Positions 33,170 to 34,283 of a DNA stretch of 34,283 nucleotides are shown in pieces. Origin of the DNA: Pelargonium nanum (lineage: Eukaryota > Streptophyta > Magnoliopsida > Geraniales > Geraniaceae); assembly GCA_036897485.1 (NCBI GenBank), contig JAYMTF010000533.1, forward strand, positions 1 through 34,283, written 5' to 3'. The notes beneath the pieces are model-generated. The model worked only from the letters and a program-made list of their open reading frames with translations. It did no database searches and was not told the origin of the DNA. Made by a program: the position numbers and the translations under genes. How positions within the stretch are numbered: position 1 is the first letter of the stretch; the number at the start of each line of letters is the position of its first letter.

Positions 33170-34060
33170 AAAATGAACTTTTTTTTCTTCTTTAAATTAG
33201 AGTGTGTTGTGATTGCTTGAGATTAATCCACACGTGTCCCAATTATATAGTAATTGGAGCAGGCACGTGTGAAAATCATAATCTAACTGATTGTATGTGA
33301 TGGGATGTTATGTTTGGGCCCATGTAGGCCATTGATTTGCTTGGGCTTTGTTTAGAGCTAAAAATTTGAAACACAAACACGACACATTTTTACCGTGTTG
33401 TGTTTATATTGAACATGTAAAACACATACGATATGATTTAATACGTAGATGTTATTAAAACATAACATATAATTACATGTTAATTTTGTTCTATACTTCT
33501 CATATTGAATTTTTTTTTCTCATTTCATTTTCTCTACCCCCAAGTTTATACTTATTGTCCACATATACCAGCGTTTTGAAAGCGAATGAAAGTATAGAAA
33601 TAAGAGCAACATCAGCTGCAACTTACATCAATTCTCACTCAAGTAAAACTAACACATCAACACGATTGTTAAACATGTTGTGTTAATATTTGCTTTTTAA
33701 ACAAAATTATCAAATTTATTGTATTTGTGTTTACTTATACAACACATACTAGCATAGACCCCGTGCGATGTACGGGTAAACAAATGTAAAAATCAGTTTA
33801 AAAAAATCTAAAGAAAAATGTATACATTTTATTTATAATAATTAACATTATTAATAACAAACTCATAATATCTAAATAGTTTATATTTTTTTATTATAAA
33901 TTTTAGTGTTTATTTCAAAATTGTAATTATATACATTGACTAAATTAAAAAAAATCTAATTTTTCTGTTATCGCATCACTCACAGAAGCGAAACCATGAT
34001 ATCATTACTTTTTTTTCACTGTCTCTCGTAAAAAAACCGAACAAATAAAGAAAAAGAAGA
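33170..34060. other. Intergenic DNA with two G-boxes around an inverted repeat
   Basis: CACGTG cores at 33231-33236 and 33264-33269 flank a perfect 7-bp inverted repeat CCAATTA-TATAG-TAATTGG (33239-33257). A TTGGGCCC site II-like motif is at 33314-33321. A small inverted repeat CCCGT...ACGGG is at 33760-33776. The rest is AT-rich. No gene was seen, and what these sites would control, if anything, is unknown. Confidence 0.4.
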
Positions 34061-34066
34061 TCATTT

Positions 34067-34180
34067 GTCCCACATTGAAAACTTAGAAGATAATTGAGTG
34101 AAAGTCTATTGTATATATAGAAATCACTTGTCCCACATCGGAAAAGGGAAGATATATTATAGTGTAAAACCTCTATATAA
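34067..34180 (+). promoter_or_regulatory. Tandem USE plus TATA promoter modules
   Basis: GTCCCACATTG (34067-34077) is followed after 34 nt by TATATATA (34112-34119). GTCCCACATCG (34130-34140), a perfect match to the plant snRNA upstream sequence element RTCCCACATCG, is followed after 33 nt by TATATAA (34174-34180). The two modules repeat with a 63-bp period. A spacing of 33-34 nt is that of Pol II-type plant snRNA promoters. No snRNA sequence is recognisable in the remaining 100 bases, and LTRs of some retrotransposons carry the same motif, so the driven transcript is unknown. Confidence 0.5.
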
Positions 34181-34283
34181 AGCTTCATATTACCTATTGT
34201 ACTTTAGTTGAAGTGTAGTAATTTGCTACATTTTACTTATTGACATAGTAAAAATTATTACTAAATACTATTAGTTAATAGCA

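Noticed and set aside
34181-34283. A U snRNA gene behind the USE and TATA modules.
   Set aside because: The first 80 bases after the expected start do not resemble U1, U2, U4, U5 or U6. Only the promoter-like motifs are supported.

Overview
The window looks like nuclear DNA of a flowering plant, probably a eudicot. It has AT-rich introns and intergenic DNA, genes split by GT-AG introns, 5' leaders with telo-box motifs, leader introns, microsatellites and remnants of small transposons. I cannot name the species. Four protein-coding genes are supported, all on the minus strand; everything else is leader, intron, intergenic DNA or decayed repeats. No bacterial-type operon, CRISPR array, rRNA or intact tRNA gene was seen.

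Layout from low to high coordinates. (1) 438-14712: a complete separase gene (ESP1/AESP type, peptidase C50). I could resolve it into 26 coding exons whose phases all agree, giving 2240 residues with the catalytic His (FGHGSG) and Cys (MGCSSG). One intron needs a GC-AG boundary. Another intron carries a decayed piece of the chloroplast gene ndhF inside a Stowaway-like inverted-repeat element. (2) 15817-16884: a one-exon coding region for a DUF1644 Cys-rich zinc-binding protein, with a leader split by long introns up to about 19.7 kb and a pair of G-boxes upstream. (3) 21648-22817: an F-box protein with a DUF295/KIB-type C-terminal region, one leader intron ending just before the ATG, and a good TATA box at 23425-23432. 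(4) 27334-28579: a two-exon nuclear gene for the N-terminal half of mitochondrial ribosomal protein L2. The presequence is on its own exon, a 3-kb leader intron reaches to about 31.6 kb, and a further intron probably starts 2 nt after the stop codon.

The genes do not form one pathway: chromosome segregation, a putative zinc-binding stress-type protein, ubiquitin-ligase substrate recognition and mitochondrial translation. The most interesting items are organellar. One is a functional-looking organelle-to-nucleus transfer (the 5' half of rpl2) and the other is a dead one (the ndhF fragment in a separase intron). A tandem pair of snRNA-type promoter modules (USE plus TATA at 33-34 nt spacing) lies at the right edge. 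Assignments rest on motif recognition by eye and on splice-phase bookkeeping; no database search was run.
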